A stretch of DNA of 41,662 nt, from assembly GCA_903873165.1 (NCBI GenBank), contig CAIQNQ010000125.1:1-41662 (forward strand), read 5' to 3'. The position numbers and the translations under genes are program-made. A model generated the notes under the pieces. That model ran no database searches. It was not told the DNA's origin and saw only the letters and a program-made list of their open reading frames with translations. Positions 33,894-41,662 of the stretch are shown here, piece after piece. Position 1 is the first letter of the stretch, and every line of letters starts with the position of its first letter. This DNA comes from an uncultured Methylococcaceae bacterium. GTDB lineage: Bacteria; Pseudomonadota; Gammaproteobacteria; Methylococcales; Methylomonadaceae.

Positions 33894-35117
33894 ATGCGTA
33901 TTCTAATTGTTGAAGACAACCTGATCACTAGTGCGATGCTGAAAAAAAACCTGAATAAATGGGGATACGATACTCTATCAGCAAGGGATATAAATGAAGG
34001 ATTATTTATTGTTCAAACTAACGAAATTAACCTAGTTATCACGGATTGGCTAATGCCAGGCGGCAATGGAGATGAACTATGTCAGCGAGTACGTGAGTTA
34101 AACTTACCTTTCTATATCTATATAATACTGGTTACCTCTCTTGAAAAGGCCGAATACGCAGTACTAGGTATTGATGCAGGTGCTGATGATTTTATTCGAA
34201 AACCAATTCAACTAAATGAATTACATGCTCGCATTCGAGCTGGTGAACGTATTTTGAACCTAGAAAAAAATCTCCAGGATAATAATGAGCGTTTAGTTGA
34301 AACCAGTAAAAAGTTAATAGTTGCAAACGAAGCCATTAACCGCGATCTGAATATGGCAATGGCTATGCAACGCAGTCTGCTTCCTGATATTAATACTCAA
34401 CATCAAGGAATTTCCATCGACTGGCTTTATCATCCATCAACACACTTGTCGGGCGACATATTCAACTTCTTTCCTATCGATAGACACCATGTCGGATTTT
34501 ATATTTTAGATGTAGCAGGACATGGCATTGCTTCAGCAATGCAATCGTTTATGCTCAGCAGATTGCTTTCTGAAACCAACAATAACGATGACTTAAAATT
34601 TGCCACATCAAAGATACCTACCCTCCTCCTCGACAAAAAATTAAACTCTGCCTCTACAATCGTAACTCGCCTAAACCAACGCTTTCAGACTGACACGAAT
34701 AATATTCTATATTTCACAATGATATATGGAATTATTGATACGCTTAATCGCACTATAGAATTGTGCCAGGCTGGGCATCCACATTCCTTGTATTTATCGC
34801 AAGATTTACCCGCAAAATTTATTGTTGAAGGTAACGTTCCAGTTGGCATTATTCCTCTTGCAAACTATGAATCAGTGTCATTAAATTATGTTTCAGGAGA
34901 CCGTATTTTTATATATTCAGATGGAATCACCGAATGTGCATCACAAAGTGGTGAATTATTTGGATCCGAACGCTTACGACAGTTTGTTGATGAAACCCGA
35001 GATCTAAATATTAGAGATGTTGTAACACAAATTGATCAGCTCATTAATTCCTGGCATGGTGGAAATCAATTCGAAGATGACATTTCCTTATTAGTTCTAG
35101 AGTTCCAAGCGACATAA
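33894..35117 (+). CDS. Response regulator with RsbU/SpoIIE-type PP2C phosphatase
   Basis: 407 residues. The receiver domain has VEDN (E7, D8), phospho-acceptor D51 in VITDWLMPG and K103 in FIRKPI, all intact. A coiled-coil linker (about 115-155) leads to a PP2C/SpoIIE domain: MAMQRSLLPD, the metal-binding DVAGHGIASAMQSF, IYSDGITEC and FEDDISLLVLEF, with all acidic residues present. By family, phosphorylation of the receiver controls dephosphorylation of a STAS protein such as the one at 1104-1442. This resembles HsbR in Pseudomonas and SypE in Vibrio fischeri, though the domain order differs from SypE. Probably co-transcribed with the kinase upstream. Confidence 0.9.
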   Translation: MRILIVEDNLITSAMLKKNLNKWGYDTLSARDINEGLFIVQTNEINLVITDWLMPGGNGDELCQRVRELNLPFYIYIILVTSLEKAEYAVLGIDAGADDFIRKPIQLNELHARIRAGERILNLEKNLQDNNERLVETSKKLIVANEAINRDLNMAMAMQRSLLPDINTQHQGISIDWLYHPSTHLSGDIFNFFPIDRHHVGFYILDVAGHGIASAMQSFMLSRLLSETNNNDDLKFATSKIPTLLLDKKLNSASTIVTRLNQRFQTDTNNILYFTMIYGIIDTLNRTIELCQAGHPHSLYLSQDLPAKFIVEGNVPVGIIPLANYESVSLNYVSGDRIFIYSDGITECASQSGELFGSERLRQFVDETRDLNIRDVVTQIDQLINSWHGGNQFEDDISLLVLEFQAT

Positions 35118-35227
35118 ACGGTTTACAAAGGTGATGGCTACGAATCTTTATGTATACTCAAATAGTTATTTTACAGCTTATCACTATTTGCATTACATTT
35201 TTTAAAAACTTAGTCAAATTCAGCCAT

Positions 35228-35240
35228 TCCCAAAATGGGA
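35228..35240. terminator. Weak hairpin between convergent genes
   Basis: TCCCA (35228-35232) and TGGGA (35236-35240) form a short stem in the 140-base gap between the converging phosphatase and glycosyltransferase genes. No long T-run follows on either strand, so it is only a weak terminator candidate. Confidence 0.25.
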
Positions 35241-35257
35241 GCATTTGAGCTGTGCGG

Positions 35258-36229
35258 TTACCTTATAAGCTTATAATAACCCAAGCGTTGAGCCCAATCT
35301 TTAAGAACCCGACTTTTTTCGTACTTATCACGAGTCAATTCTTCAAATGGCAAAGGTACTTGTGATACCAACAACTGCTTCGGCTCAGGCAGATCACCCG
35401 CTTTAATTGCATCAGGTATCCACCACTTAGCAATACCACCACCATGAAAACACTTGATAGAACCAAAACGTTCTGCCCGCAATACCGTGCGACCCGACAC
35501 ACCCAAACGTATCAGCAATCGTTTCCACTGCGAGTTGCGCCAACAGTGCCAATGCTCAGAATTAAGATATCCACCACCAATACGCAATGCCAGAGCAGCC
35601 CAAACGATTGATTCGACATGCATCGAACGTGGCAGACTGGTACCACCTAACTCACCAACCAACCAGTCCAACCATTCAAGATCAAGATTGTTAGATAATT
35701 GTGCTACACCAATATCAGTGTGATGCGCCAAACGAATGCCACAATCATAGGCATGAACTACTACTTCATGCGGTAACAAACAACTTGGCGGCTGATACAT
35801 CAATAACAAGCCATTAGCGGGAGTCTCTTCAAAACGAAAATAATTTGGAAAATACAAATCTGGATCGAGAATAACTATTTCTTCATCGGGTTCTGCAAAC
35901 AATAATGGATCCGTAATCTTTCTCCAACAAGGATGACCAAAACGAAAAGCCGCCAGATGAGGGTAAGGTGCTAATAAGCTCAACGCACGCTCATCGGCCT
36001 CCGCTTGATCATATACTCGCCAACTATGTCTAGATGGCAATTGCAGTTTTTCCAATGCCTCAGTCAATGCGATTTTATCCGCCACGGCATCAGTTATTAG
36101 AGTTAAATCAAAATCGTCTAAACTATGTGCAGCAAGACTTTCGAATGCCTTTTCAGAATAAGGCAACGAACCCGAACCTAGCACGCAATACAATTTTCGG
36201 CTCGGTGCTTTATCAATGGATTGACTCAT
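35258..36229 (-). CDS. Putative GT-A-fold glycosyltransferase
   Basis: 323 residues, no membrane segment. Seen: KLYCVLGSGSLPYSEKAFESL, DLTLITDA and a DxD-type IVILDPDLYFPNYF near 120, as in GT8-like and related transferases. The C-terminal half has KCFHGGGIAKWW. I do not recognise the exact family; the DxD and the neighbours suggest a sugar transferase. Start: the ATG at 36229 is preferred because AGGAG lies five to six bases upstream; a further ATG at 36241 is part of that ribosome-site region. It is last in the MBOAT/SGNH group, 190 bases after the SGNH gene. Confidence 0.6.
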   Translation of the reverse strand: MSQSIDKAPSRKLYCVLGSGSLPYSEKAFESLAAHSLDDFDLTLITDAVADKIALTEALEKLQLPSRHSWRVYDQAEADERALSLLAPYPHLAAFRFGHPCWRKITDPLLFAEPDEEIVILDPDLYFPNYFRFEETPANGLLLMYQPPSCLLPHEVVVHAYDCGIRLAHHTDIGVAQLSNNLDLEWLDWLVGELGGTSLPRSMHVESIVWAALALRIGGGYLNSEHWHCWRNSQWKRLLIRLGVSGRTVLRAERFGSIKCFHGGGIAKWWIPDAIKAGDLPEPKQLLVSQVPLPFEELTRDKYEKSRVLKDWAQRLGYYKLIR

Positions 36230-36419
36230 AACTCTCCTCATTCTCCATTCGATCAGATAAAGAAATCACGATGGTTTTGAAATTAAAAAAAACAGTACTA
36301 AGTTAATTGTTTCATAATTACTGTAAAATAGCAAGGACAGCATCTTCCAATACTAAACACACTTACTTCTCAGTGCTTCAGTTAGCTTGAAACTACTGGC
36401 CTAGTAGTCAATTTCTAGC

Positions 36420-37586
36420 TTAATGCTTATCCAATTTACTTAACACATCGTCACGAAATGCCCTAGCAATTTGTTTAGTTACTTCAGGAGTGAAATGTCC
36501 ATCACTAATAAAGTTCCTATAATTTGTACTAGGAGCAATTGTGTGAGTACTGAGATAAGGAATGTTCAATTGTTTAAGCTGGGATTCAAATGCCAAAGCA
36601 AGATGGTCTTTATAACCTTTATCCTGAATCAACAATACATAAGGAATCTGGCTTTTGGCCTTTACATCAGCAGCAAAATCAGCGATTAACGCATTAGCAA
36701 CATCCAATAAGCCATCGGTATTTTTAAAACCGTCTTGTGTCCAGTATTTGGACGTCACATCATAAACGTGTTTTTGACCTATACTCCGTCGCACAAGCCT
36801 GCCCAATGAGGAATAATCAAACAAGTCTGAGTCGTATACCCATTTATTATATGTAAAAGAGTTAGTTCTAAGTAATTTCAAATACTCTTCCCACAAAACG
36901 GGATTACTCCATAGTGCTGTGCGTAATTCTTCGAGAGAATGGATAACAGGGTCGTGTGCAGACAATTGACCATCTTTTAAAAAATAGACTGGGTAGGTAT
37001 AGGGTGCGGCCATTTCGAAACTCAGAGTAGATATGGTCGGCCCCATCATATAAGGCAGCGAAGATGCAAGTATGCCAAGCACAACAACATCGGCGTGCTG
37101 ATGCTTGGCATCAATTTTATAGTAAGCATAGGAATGTGACAAAGTGGCTCCAGGCCCAGCTTTGAGGCGCAACTCGAAACGTGGATCAATTTCATTAAGA
37201 GCGTCACATATTTGATTTGAAAATGATTGCCCATAAGCTGCAACCAGAATCTGCGCAGGAGCGGATGCAGTCATAGGAGGTTTACCAGTATCATCTTCCA
37301 TTATCCAACCTGCATACGCAATTTTGGCGGTAGCCTCCTTATCAACCCCAACCATGCTTCTAATTTTACCTTCCACAGAGCGACCGTAATTAAAAAAGGT
37401 TTGCATTTTGCTGGGGAGAACGTTTGGCGAAGTTGGCATCGCAAATAAAATATTTACTGTGACATCTATCAATATCAGCCAGACTAACGACCAAATAACA
37501 GCCACAAACACCTTGCGCACAGTGAATTCAGGCGAGGCATTATTTTTAGATTCAGAATTGGAAGTAAATAAATTGCTGACTGTCAT
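36420..37586 (-). CDS. SGNH-hydrolase-like protein, AlgJ/AlgX-type O-acetylation partner
   Basis: 388 residues. A single N-terminal membrane helix (about 24-47) places the rest in the periplasm. Seen: AAYGQSFSNQICDAL, whose S121 fits the GDSL-type catalytic serine, and SDGHFTPEVTK near the end (D362, H364), which completes a Ser-Asp-His set. Such proteins work with an MBOAT partner in O-acetylating a polysaccharide. Start: ATG at 37586, overlapping the MBOAT gene by 35 bases; an upstream in-frame extension to 37700 would run deep into that gene and is rejected. Acetylation (transfer) is more likely than deacetylation because of the partner. Confidence 0.75.
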   Translation of the reverse strand: MTVSNLFTSNSESKNNASPEFTVRKVFVAVIWSLVWLILIDVTVNILFAMPTSPNVLPSKMQTFFNYGRSVEGKIRSMVGVDKEATAKIAYAGWIMEDDTGKPPMTASAPAQILVAAYGQSFSNQICDALNEIDPRFELRLKAGPGATLSHSYAYYKIDAKHQHADVVVLGILASSLPYMMGPTISTLSFEMAAPYTYPVYFLKDGQLSAHDPVIHSLEELRTALWSNPVLWEEYLKLLRTNSFTYNKWVYDSDLFDYSSLGRLVRRSIGQKHVYDVTSKYWTQDGFKNTDGLLDVANALIADFAADVKAKSQIPYVLLIQDKGYKDHLALAFESQLKQLNIPYLSTHTIAPSTNYRNFISDGHFTPEVTKQIARAFRDDVLSKLDKH

Positions 37587-39192
37587 TAGACAAACCCATA
37601 ATGAATACAAATATAAGAGCGGCATATATTCCGCCATGTACGAAAGCCGGAGACCGCGCGTAAAAGTGAATATTCTTACACTTGAACTGACTAACCTCAA
37701 TGCAAGTTAAGATAAAAACACCTAACAAAGCACTGAGTGGAGGGGTTTTGATATGTAATGCCATATCTGAAAAACCGCCGAATAATATTTGAGTAAAACT
37801 TTCTATTTGAGCCAAAGATGTAGCCCTGAACAATAACCAACCGTAACAGACGAAGACGAAAAAAAACGCCATTCTAGGTAAACGATATAACAATCCACCA
37901 GCAAACTCTATTGGTTTTCTCCCGACAACAACCCTATGAATGATCAACATTACACCTTGATAACCACCCCAGAGTAAAAAATTCCAAGCGGCGCCATGCC
38001 ACAAACCACCTAGCACCATAGTCAGTAACAAATTTCTATATACCATGACTTCCGATCCTCGATTCCCTCCCAGTGGAATATATAAATAATCTCGCAACCA
38101 TGATGATAGACTGATATGCCAGCGCCGCCAAAACTCAGAGGGATTTAAGGAAAAATAAGGTTGATCAAAGTTCTTTAATAATTCAATGCCAAACCACAAT
38201 GATACGCCACAAGCAATATCAGAATAACCAGAAAAATCACAGTAAATCTGAACAGCAAAAGCCACAGTTGCCGTAACAACATCCATCCAGCTTACATCTC
38301 CAGTCGAATTGTAAATAGAAGACACTGAACCCGCGAGTCCATCAGCTATAGCCATTTTTTTTACCAAGCCGAGCAGTATCAGATACCCCCCCTGGCAAAT
38401 ATTTTCAAAGCCGACCTTCCGCTCCCCCAATATCCGTGGCACTAGATGCGAAGCTCGTTCTATTGGGCCTGCTACCAACGGAGGGAAATAAGAAACGAAG
38501 AGTGCAAAATCCCTTAACCGCGCAACAGGCTGCATCTTACCCCAATAAACATCACATACGTAACTGAGAGTTTGAAAAGTATAAAAGGAAATACCAATTG
38601 GGAGGATGATATCTAAGTGCATGCCTGGAACATCGAATCCTGCATCTTTTAAAAATATCTCGGCTTCAGTAACAAAAAAATTGTAATACTTAAACATAGC
38701 CAGCATGCCTAATTGACCAACCAAACTACAGCGCAAGAAGAATATGCGCCTAATTTTTTCTTGCATGTTGGAAATAATAAAAGGATAGGCTATATGAGCT
38801 ACTCCTACGCCCAAAACCGACAATACCAGCACTTTAAGACCCAAAGGAGTCGGACTAAGTAAGCGTTGCCAGTCGATACTATCAATTAGCATTCCATTTA
38901 ACTTTACAGCATGCCAATCAGGTACCAGAAAAAACAACGCAAATCCAAGCAAATGGCAAGTGGGGGCGATCCTTTGAGATAACGTCATTCGCCCATTTGC
39001 TATCATCAGGCCAGTACTAAAATCTAAGACTGTAGATAATGAAACTAAATATAAGAAGCGTATATCCCATATACCATAGAATATATAACCCGCTAACAAT
39101 AAAACCCAATTTTGGTAACGTCGACCAGATAGATAATAAAAAAGTAGGACTATCGGTAGGAAAATAGCGAATGCAAGTGAATTAAAAATCAT
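37552..39192 (-). CDS. MBOAT-family O-acetyltransferase (AlgI/DltB-like)
   Basis: 546 residues and about 12 membrane segments. Seen: the AlgI-type start MIFNSLAFAIFLPIVLLFYY, YFPPLVAGPIERASHLVPR, IYCDFSGYSDIACG, FWRRWHISLSSWLRDYLYIPLGG and LGGLWHGAAWNFLLWGGYQG, with active-site H399. All the hallmark AlgI blocks are present. It passes acetyl groups across the membrane for O-acetylation of the polymer. The unusually large hydrophilic loops near 100-160 separate it from AlgI. First gene of the three-gene minus-strand group, 267 bases from the tRNA-Leu. Confidence 0.88.
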   Translation of the reverse strand: MIFNSLAFAIFLPIVLLFYYLSGRRYQNWVLLLAGYIFYGIWDIRFLYLVSLSTVLDFSTGLMIANGRMTLSQRIAPTCHLLGFALFFLVPDWHAVKLNGMLIDSIDWQRLLSPTPLGLKVLVLSVLGVGVAHIAYPFIISNMQEKIRRIFFLRCSLVGQLGMLAMFKYYNFFVTEAEIFLKDAGFDVPGMHLDIILPIGISFYTFQTLSYVCDVYWGKMQPVARLRDFALFVSYFPPLVAGPIERASHLVPRILGERKVGFENICQGGYLILLGLVKKMAIADGLAGSVSSIYNSTGDVSWMDVVTATVAFAVQIYCDFSGYSDIACGVSLWFGIELLKNFDQPYFSLNPSEFWRRWHISLSSWLRDYLYIPLGGNRGSEVMVYRNLLLTMVLGGLWHGAAWNFLLWGGYQGVMLIIHRVVVGRKPIEFAGGLLYRLPRMAFFFVFVCYGWLLFRATSLAQIESFTQILFGGFSDMALHIKTPPLSALLGVFILTCIEVSQFKCKNIHFYARSPAFVHGGIYAALIFVFIMGLSNDSQQFIYFQF

Positions 39193-39459
39193 TTTGGGCT
39201 GCCAATATTTTTAAATGAGATTCAGTTTATGAGACTTTATTAGTTTGATACTGCCATACTATTATTACCAGATCGCCAAATTAGTTACCCATAAAATAAA
39301 TTAGTAACCAACCACCTCAGTACAAGGACGATAAATTAAGACTCAAAGCATTGTTGTGACCAATTTCCATCAGTAAAATTTATTGTAAATTTTAATGTAA
39401 TATTTCGTTGGACTATAATAAACCCGCTAAGTCTTATGACTTGCGGGTTTCTTTTTATT
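39193..39459. other. Gap between the O-acetylation genes and tRNA-Leu
   Basis: 267 bases with no gene. It must hold a minus-strand promoter for the MBOAT gene; I cannot pick one with confidence. Related sequences TTAGTTACC (39281) and TTAGTAACC (39301) lie 20 bases apart. The hairpin at 39421-39449 lies at the right end. Confidence 0.4.
39421..39449. terminator. Hairpin beside tRNA-Leu, likely terminator
   Basis: Arms AACCCGC-T-AAGTC and GACTT-GCGGGTT pair over 12 bases with one bulged T and a TTAT loop. On the plus strand, TCTTTTTATTT follows. On the minus strand, TATTATAG follows, ten bases beyond the tRNA 3' end. It probably ends the glmM-tpiA-secG-tRNA transcript and may be bidirectional. 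Confidence 0.7.
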
Positions 39460-39544
39460 TGGTACCGGCGGCCGGATTTGAACCGGCACAACTTGCGTCA
39501 CCACCCCCTCAAGATGGCGTGTCTACCAATTCCACCACGTCGGC
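39460..39544 (-). tRNA. leuU: tRNA-Leu, anticodon GAG
   Basis: 85 nt with encoded CCA (39462-39460). The anticodon arm CCATC-TTGAGGG-GGTGG gives anticodon GAG (39510-39508), which reads CUC/CUU. The D-arm has GTGGAATTGGTAGACAC, the variable arm is long (class II), and the T-arm is GCCGG-TTCAAAT-CCGGC. The acceptor stem GCCGACG/CGCCGGT has a G1-U72 wobble pair and one A5-C68 mismatch. Immediately downstream of secG, as leuU in E. coli. Confidence 0.93.
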
Positions 39545-39559
39545 ATATAATTGATAATA

Positions 39560-39982
39560 CTATTTTACAACTTTAATTTCTTCTGCTTTAGGGACTTCGA
39601 TGCTTTTAATTTCTGCATCATTAGCCGCCTCAACAGGTTTAGCAACTTCTGAAACAGAAGGCAATTCAGGCTGGGCATCTACTTTTTTCTCAGTGCTTAT
39701 AGATGATTCTGGTGACGTATTTTCACCACTCATCAAATCATACGCAGCACCTTTATGACCATTAATAACTGCAAGTCCTAAACTAGTAATAAAGAACGAA
39801 GTTGCTAAAATTGCAGTGGCTTTTGATAAGAATGAAGCAGAACCTTGGGCACCAAAAACAGAACCCGCAGAGCCAGTGCCAAATGCAGCGCCTGCATCCG
39901 CTCCTTTACCTTGTTGCATCATCACTAAGCCAATAACCCCTAGGCCTAGCAACACATGAATAACTATAATTACTTGATACAT
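39560..39982 (-). CDS. secG: Protein translocase subunit SecG
   Basis: 140 residues. It is the small, non-essential subunit of the SecYEG channel. Two membrane helices (about 3-24 and 55-75) flank the conserved cytosolic loop [17 protein letters not shown] and [10 protein letters not shown]. The C-terminal tail (about 85-140) is Glu/Ser/Lys/Pro-rich and longer than in E. coli (110 residues), as seen in several other gammaproteobacteria. It follows tpiA by 11 bases and precedes tRNA-Leu. Confidence 0.96.
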   Translation of the reverse strand: MYQVIIVIHVLLGLGVIGLVMMQQGKGADAGAAFGTGSAGSVFGAQGSASFLSKATAILATSFFITSLGLAVINGHKGAAYDLMSGENTSPESSISTEKKVDAQPELPSVSEVAKPVEAANDAEIKSIEVPKAEEIKVVK

Positions 39983-39993
39983 AATTGTTTTAT

Positions 39994-40743
39994 CTACTTA
40001 ACCGATTTAAAAACACTTAAAAAAGATTCGGCTTCCAATGAAGCACCACCTATTAAACCGCCATCTATATCTGGCTGTGCAAATAAACCTTTTGCATTAT
40101 CAGGCTTAGCACTACCACCGTATAAAATTTGAACTTTTTCAGCAATTGCTTGATCTTTTGCAGCAATATACTGACGAATATAATGATGAACTTCTTGTGC
40201 TTGCTCATCAGTAGCCGTTTTACCTGTACCAATTGCCCATACTGGTTCATACGCTATTACAGCTTTACTAAATGATTCAATACCCGCCAACTCAATAACC
40301 GCATCTAATTGCTCATTAATCACAGCAAAAGTCTGATCTTGTTCTCTTTCTTCTAAAGTTTCACCTACACATAAAATAGGTGTGATACCTTGTTCTTGGG
40401 CTTGTACGTAACGAGCCGCGACTGAAGCATCTGTGTCGCCATAATAAGATCGTCTTTCAGAGTGACCCACTAAGGCATATTGAGTATTAAACTCTTTAAG
40501 CATTAAAGCAGAAACCTCACCGGTATAGGCACCTGATGCTTTATCAGCAATATTTTGTGAGCCTAAACCTAGCGCAGTACCTTGTACTAATTCGCTAATA
40601 GCAGGTAAATAAACATACGGCACACAAACTGCGATATCCGCATCTACTGAACCTAAACCTTCGATGATACCTTTTGCAAGTAATTGAGCACTCGCAAGAG
40701 TTCCATTCATTTTCCAATTTCCAACAACCAGAGATCGACGCAT
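39994..40743 (-). CDS. tpiA: Triose-phosphate isomerase
   Basis: 249 residues. It interconverts dihydroxyacetone phosphate and glyceraldehyde 3-phosphate. Seen: GNWKMNG with the catalytic Lys, ALVGHSERR with the electrophilic His, and [11 protein letters not shown] with the catalytic Glu and the flexible loop after it, plus the phosphate-binding [11 protein letters not shown] and [10 protein letters not shown]. Length normal. Start: ATG at 40743, with GGAG nine bases upstream; an in-frame TTG just before it would add one residue. Between glmM and secG in one minus-strand run. Confidence 0.97.
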   Translation of the reverse strand: MRRSLVVGNWKMNGTLASAQLLAKGIIEGLGSVDADIAVCVPYVYLPAISELVQGTALGLGSQNIADKASGAYTGEVSALMLKEFNTQYALVGHSERRSYYGDTDASVAARYVQAQEQGITPILCVGETLEEREQDQTFAVINEQLDAVIELAGIESFSKAVIAYEPVWAIGTGKTATDEQAQEVHHYIRQYIAAKDQAIAEKVQILYGGSAKPDNAKGLFAQPDIDGGLIGGASLEAESFLSVFKSVK

Positions 40744-40800
40744 CAAAATTACTCCTCTATATAATTAAACCGTCTATGATATAGCCTAATGGCATGTATT

Positions 40801-41662
40801 TCAAGCACCTATTACTTGCTTAACGTCTTCAGATAATTGTTGAGCTAATTTACCCACTAAATCAGCATCTTCACCCTCTACCATTACTCTAATTAAAGGC
40901 TCTGTTCCTGAAGCTCTAAGTAAGACTCTGCCTTTATCACCTAATTTTTCTTCAATGGCCTGCACGGCTTTTTGAATCGGCCCATTAAAATCTAAATCTA
41001 CTTTTTCAACTGTCTTAATATTGATTAAAATTTGTGGATATTTTTGCATACCCGACTTAAGCTCATGCAAACTCATTCCAGAGTCATGCATTTCGGCCAT
41101 CACCTGGAGCGCCGCAATAATACCATCACCTGTTGTAGTTTTATCTAAACAAATAATATGCCCTGAGTTTTCACCCCCTAAGATACTATTATGCTCACTC
41201 ATCATTTCCAAAACATAACGATCACCAACATTGGCTCGAAGCATATCAATCCCCAACCTTTTAAGCCCATGCTCCATACCAAGATTAGTCATTAAGGTAC
41301 CTATTACAGGGCCTTGCATTAAACCCGCATCCAGCCTTGCTTTGGCAATAATGTAGATAATTTCATCACCATCGACAATCTCACCTTTATGGTCTACCAT
41401 GATCAAGCGATCACCATCCCCATCTAGGGCAATACCAAAATCAGCTTGGTGCTCTAATACCATTGCGGCTAGTTTTGCTGGGCTAGTCGCGCCACACTCG
41501 GCATTAATATTAAGCCCATTCGGTTGTGCACCCATGACAATTACCTCGGCACCTACCTCAGTAAACACGGGCGGGGCAATGTGATAAGTCGCGCCATTGG
41601 CACAGTCCACTACAATTTTCATCCCACTAAAGTCATAACGGGTTGGAATGCTGGCTTTACAA
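40801..41662 (-). CDS. glmM: Phosphoglucosamine mutase, C-terminal part, cut by window edge
   Basis: The enzyme converts glucosamine 6-phosphate to glucosamine 1-phosphate for UDP-GlcNAc, and so for peptidoglycan, LPS and many polysaccharides. Seen: the metal-binding loop ALDGDGDRLI, the sugar-binding loop GGENSGHII and the phosphate-binding RASGTEPLIRVMVEG. The N-terminal domain with the phosphoserine loop lies beyond the window, and the reading frame stays open to the last base (CKASIPTRYDFSG precedes MKIVVDCANGA). About 285 of roughly 445 residues are present. The first ATG inside (41622) is not the start. Confidence 0.97.
   Translation of the reverse strand, partial: CKASIPTRYDFSGMKIVVDCANGATYHIAPPVFTEVGAEVIVMGAQPNGLNINAECGATSPAKLAAMVLEHQADFGIALDGDGDRLIMVDHKGEIVDGDEIIYIIAKARLDAGLMQGPVIGTLMTNLGMEHGLKRLGIDMLRANVGDRYVLEMMSEHNSILGGENSGHIICLDKTTTGDGIIAALQVMAEMHDSGMSLHELKSGMQKYPQILINIKTVEKVDLDFNGPIQKAVQAIEEKLGDKGRVLLRASGTEPLIRVMVEGEDADLVGKLAQQLSEDVKQVIGA

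Noticed and set aside
37587-37700. Upstream extension of the SGNH-like gene
   Set aside because: It would lie inside the MBOAT coding region. The ATG at 37586 gives a usual short overlap and a normal membrane helix.
39391-39419. Plus-strand promoter with TATAAT at 39414
   Set aside because: It has no -35 box, and the start would fall inside the terminator hairpin; it is better seen as the A/T-rich flank of that hairpin.
1-41662. Transposase, integrase or phage genes
   Set aside because: No reading frame shows DDE, serine or tyrosine recombinase motifs, so the island idea rests only on composition and order.

Overview
The window is chromosomal DNA of an A+T-rich Gram-negative bacterium, most likely a gammaproteobacterium. 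The best evidence is the right end: glmM, tpiA, secG and a tRNA-Leu(GAG) lie in one minus-strand run, a conserved order in that class. The closeness of secG and the leuU-type tRNA is familiar from Escherichia coli and Pseudomonas. A Methylococcales- or Thiotrichales-like host would fit, but I cannot prove it from sequence alone. At the left edge is the 3' end of a heme A synthase gene (ctaA/COX15).

Almost everything in between (about 1.1-39.2 kb) is one large locus for making, exporting, modifying and controlling a surface or extracellular polysaccharide of the Wzx/Wzy type. Its right half starts at 29.7 kb with a minus-strand run: Wza-like export lipoprotein, Wzc-like co-polymerase with a decayed kinase domain, GT2 transferase, hexapeptide acetyltransferase, Wzy-like polymerase, Wzx-like flippase and acyltransferase-3. 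Its left half (10.8 to 2.1 kb, also minus strand) has two GT4 and two GT2 transferases, an acetyltransferase, a large protein carrying a GT26 domain and a phosphoglycosyl transferase (PGT) domain, and a nucleotidyltransferase-like fusion protein.

A more A+T-rich block with plus-strand genes (11.2-20.8 kb) lies between the two halves: acyltransferase-3, GT4, a 1334-residue secreted protein with two tandem glycosidase-like domains, an exostosin-like transferase and a 2-oxoglutarate/Fe(II) oxygenase. Two of its promoters share a sequence block, and one has a cluster of ATGTAAC repeats.

Signalling genes flank the cluster. At 30.0-35.1 kb are a large hybrid sensor kinase (CHASE, two PAS, HisKA, HATPase, two REC, Hpt) and a response regulator fused to an RsbU/SpoIIE-type phosphatase. 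At 1.1-2.0 kb are an RsbW-like anti-sigma kinase and a STAS anti-anti-sigma protein. Together they look like a complete partner-switching pathway that could turn polysaccharide production on and off. No sigma factor or final target is visible.

Between the signalling genes and the secG locus lies a three-gene minus-strand group: MBOAT O-acetyltransferase, SGNH-like partner and a GT-A-type glycosyltransferase. I saw no insertion sequence, CRISPR array, integrase or phage gene.
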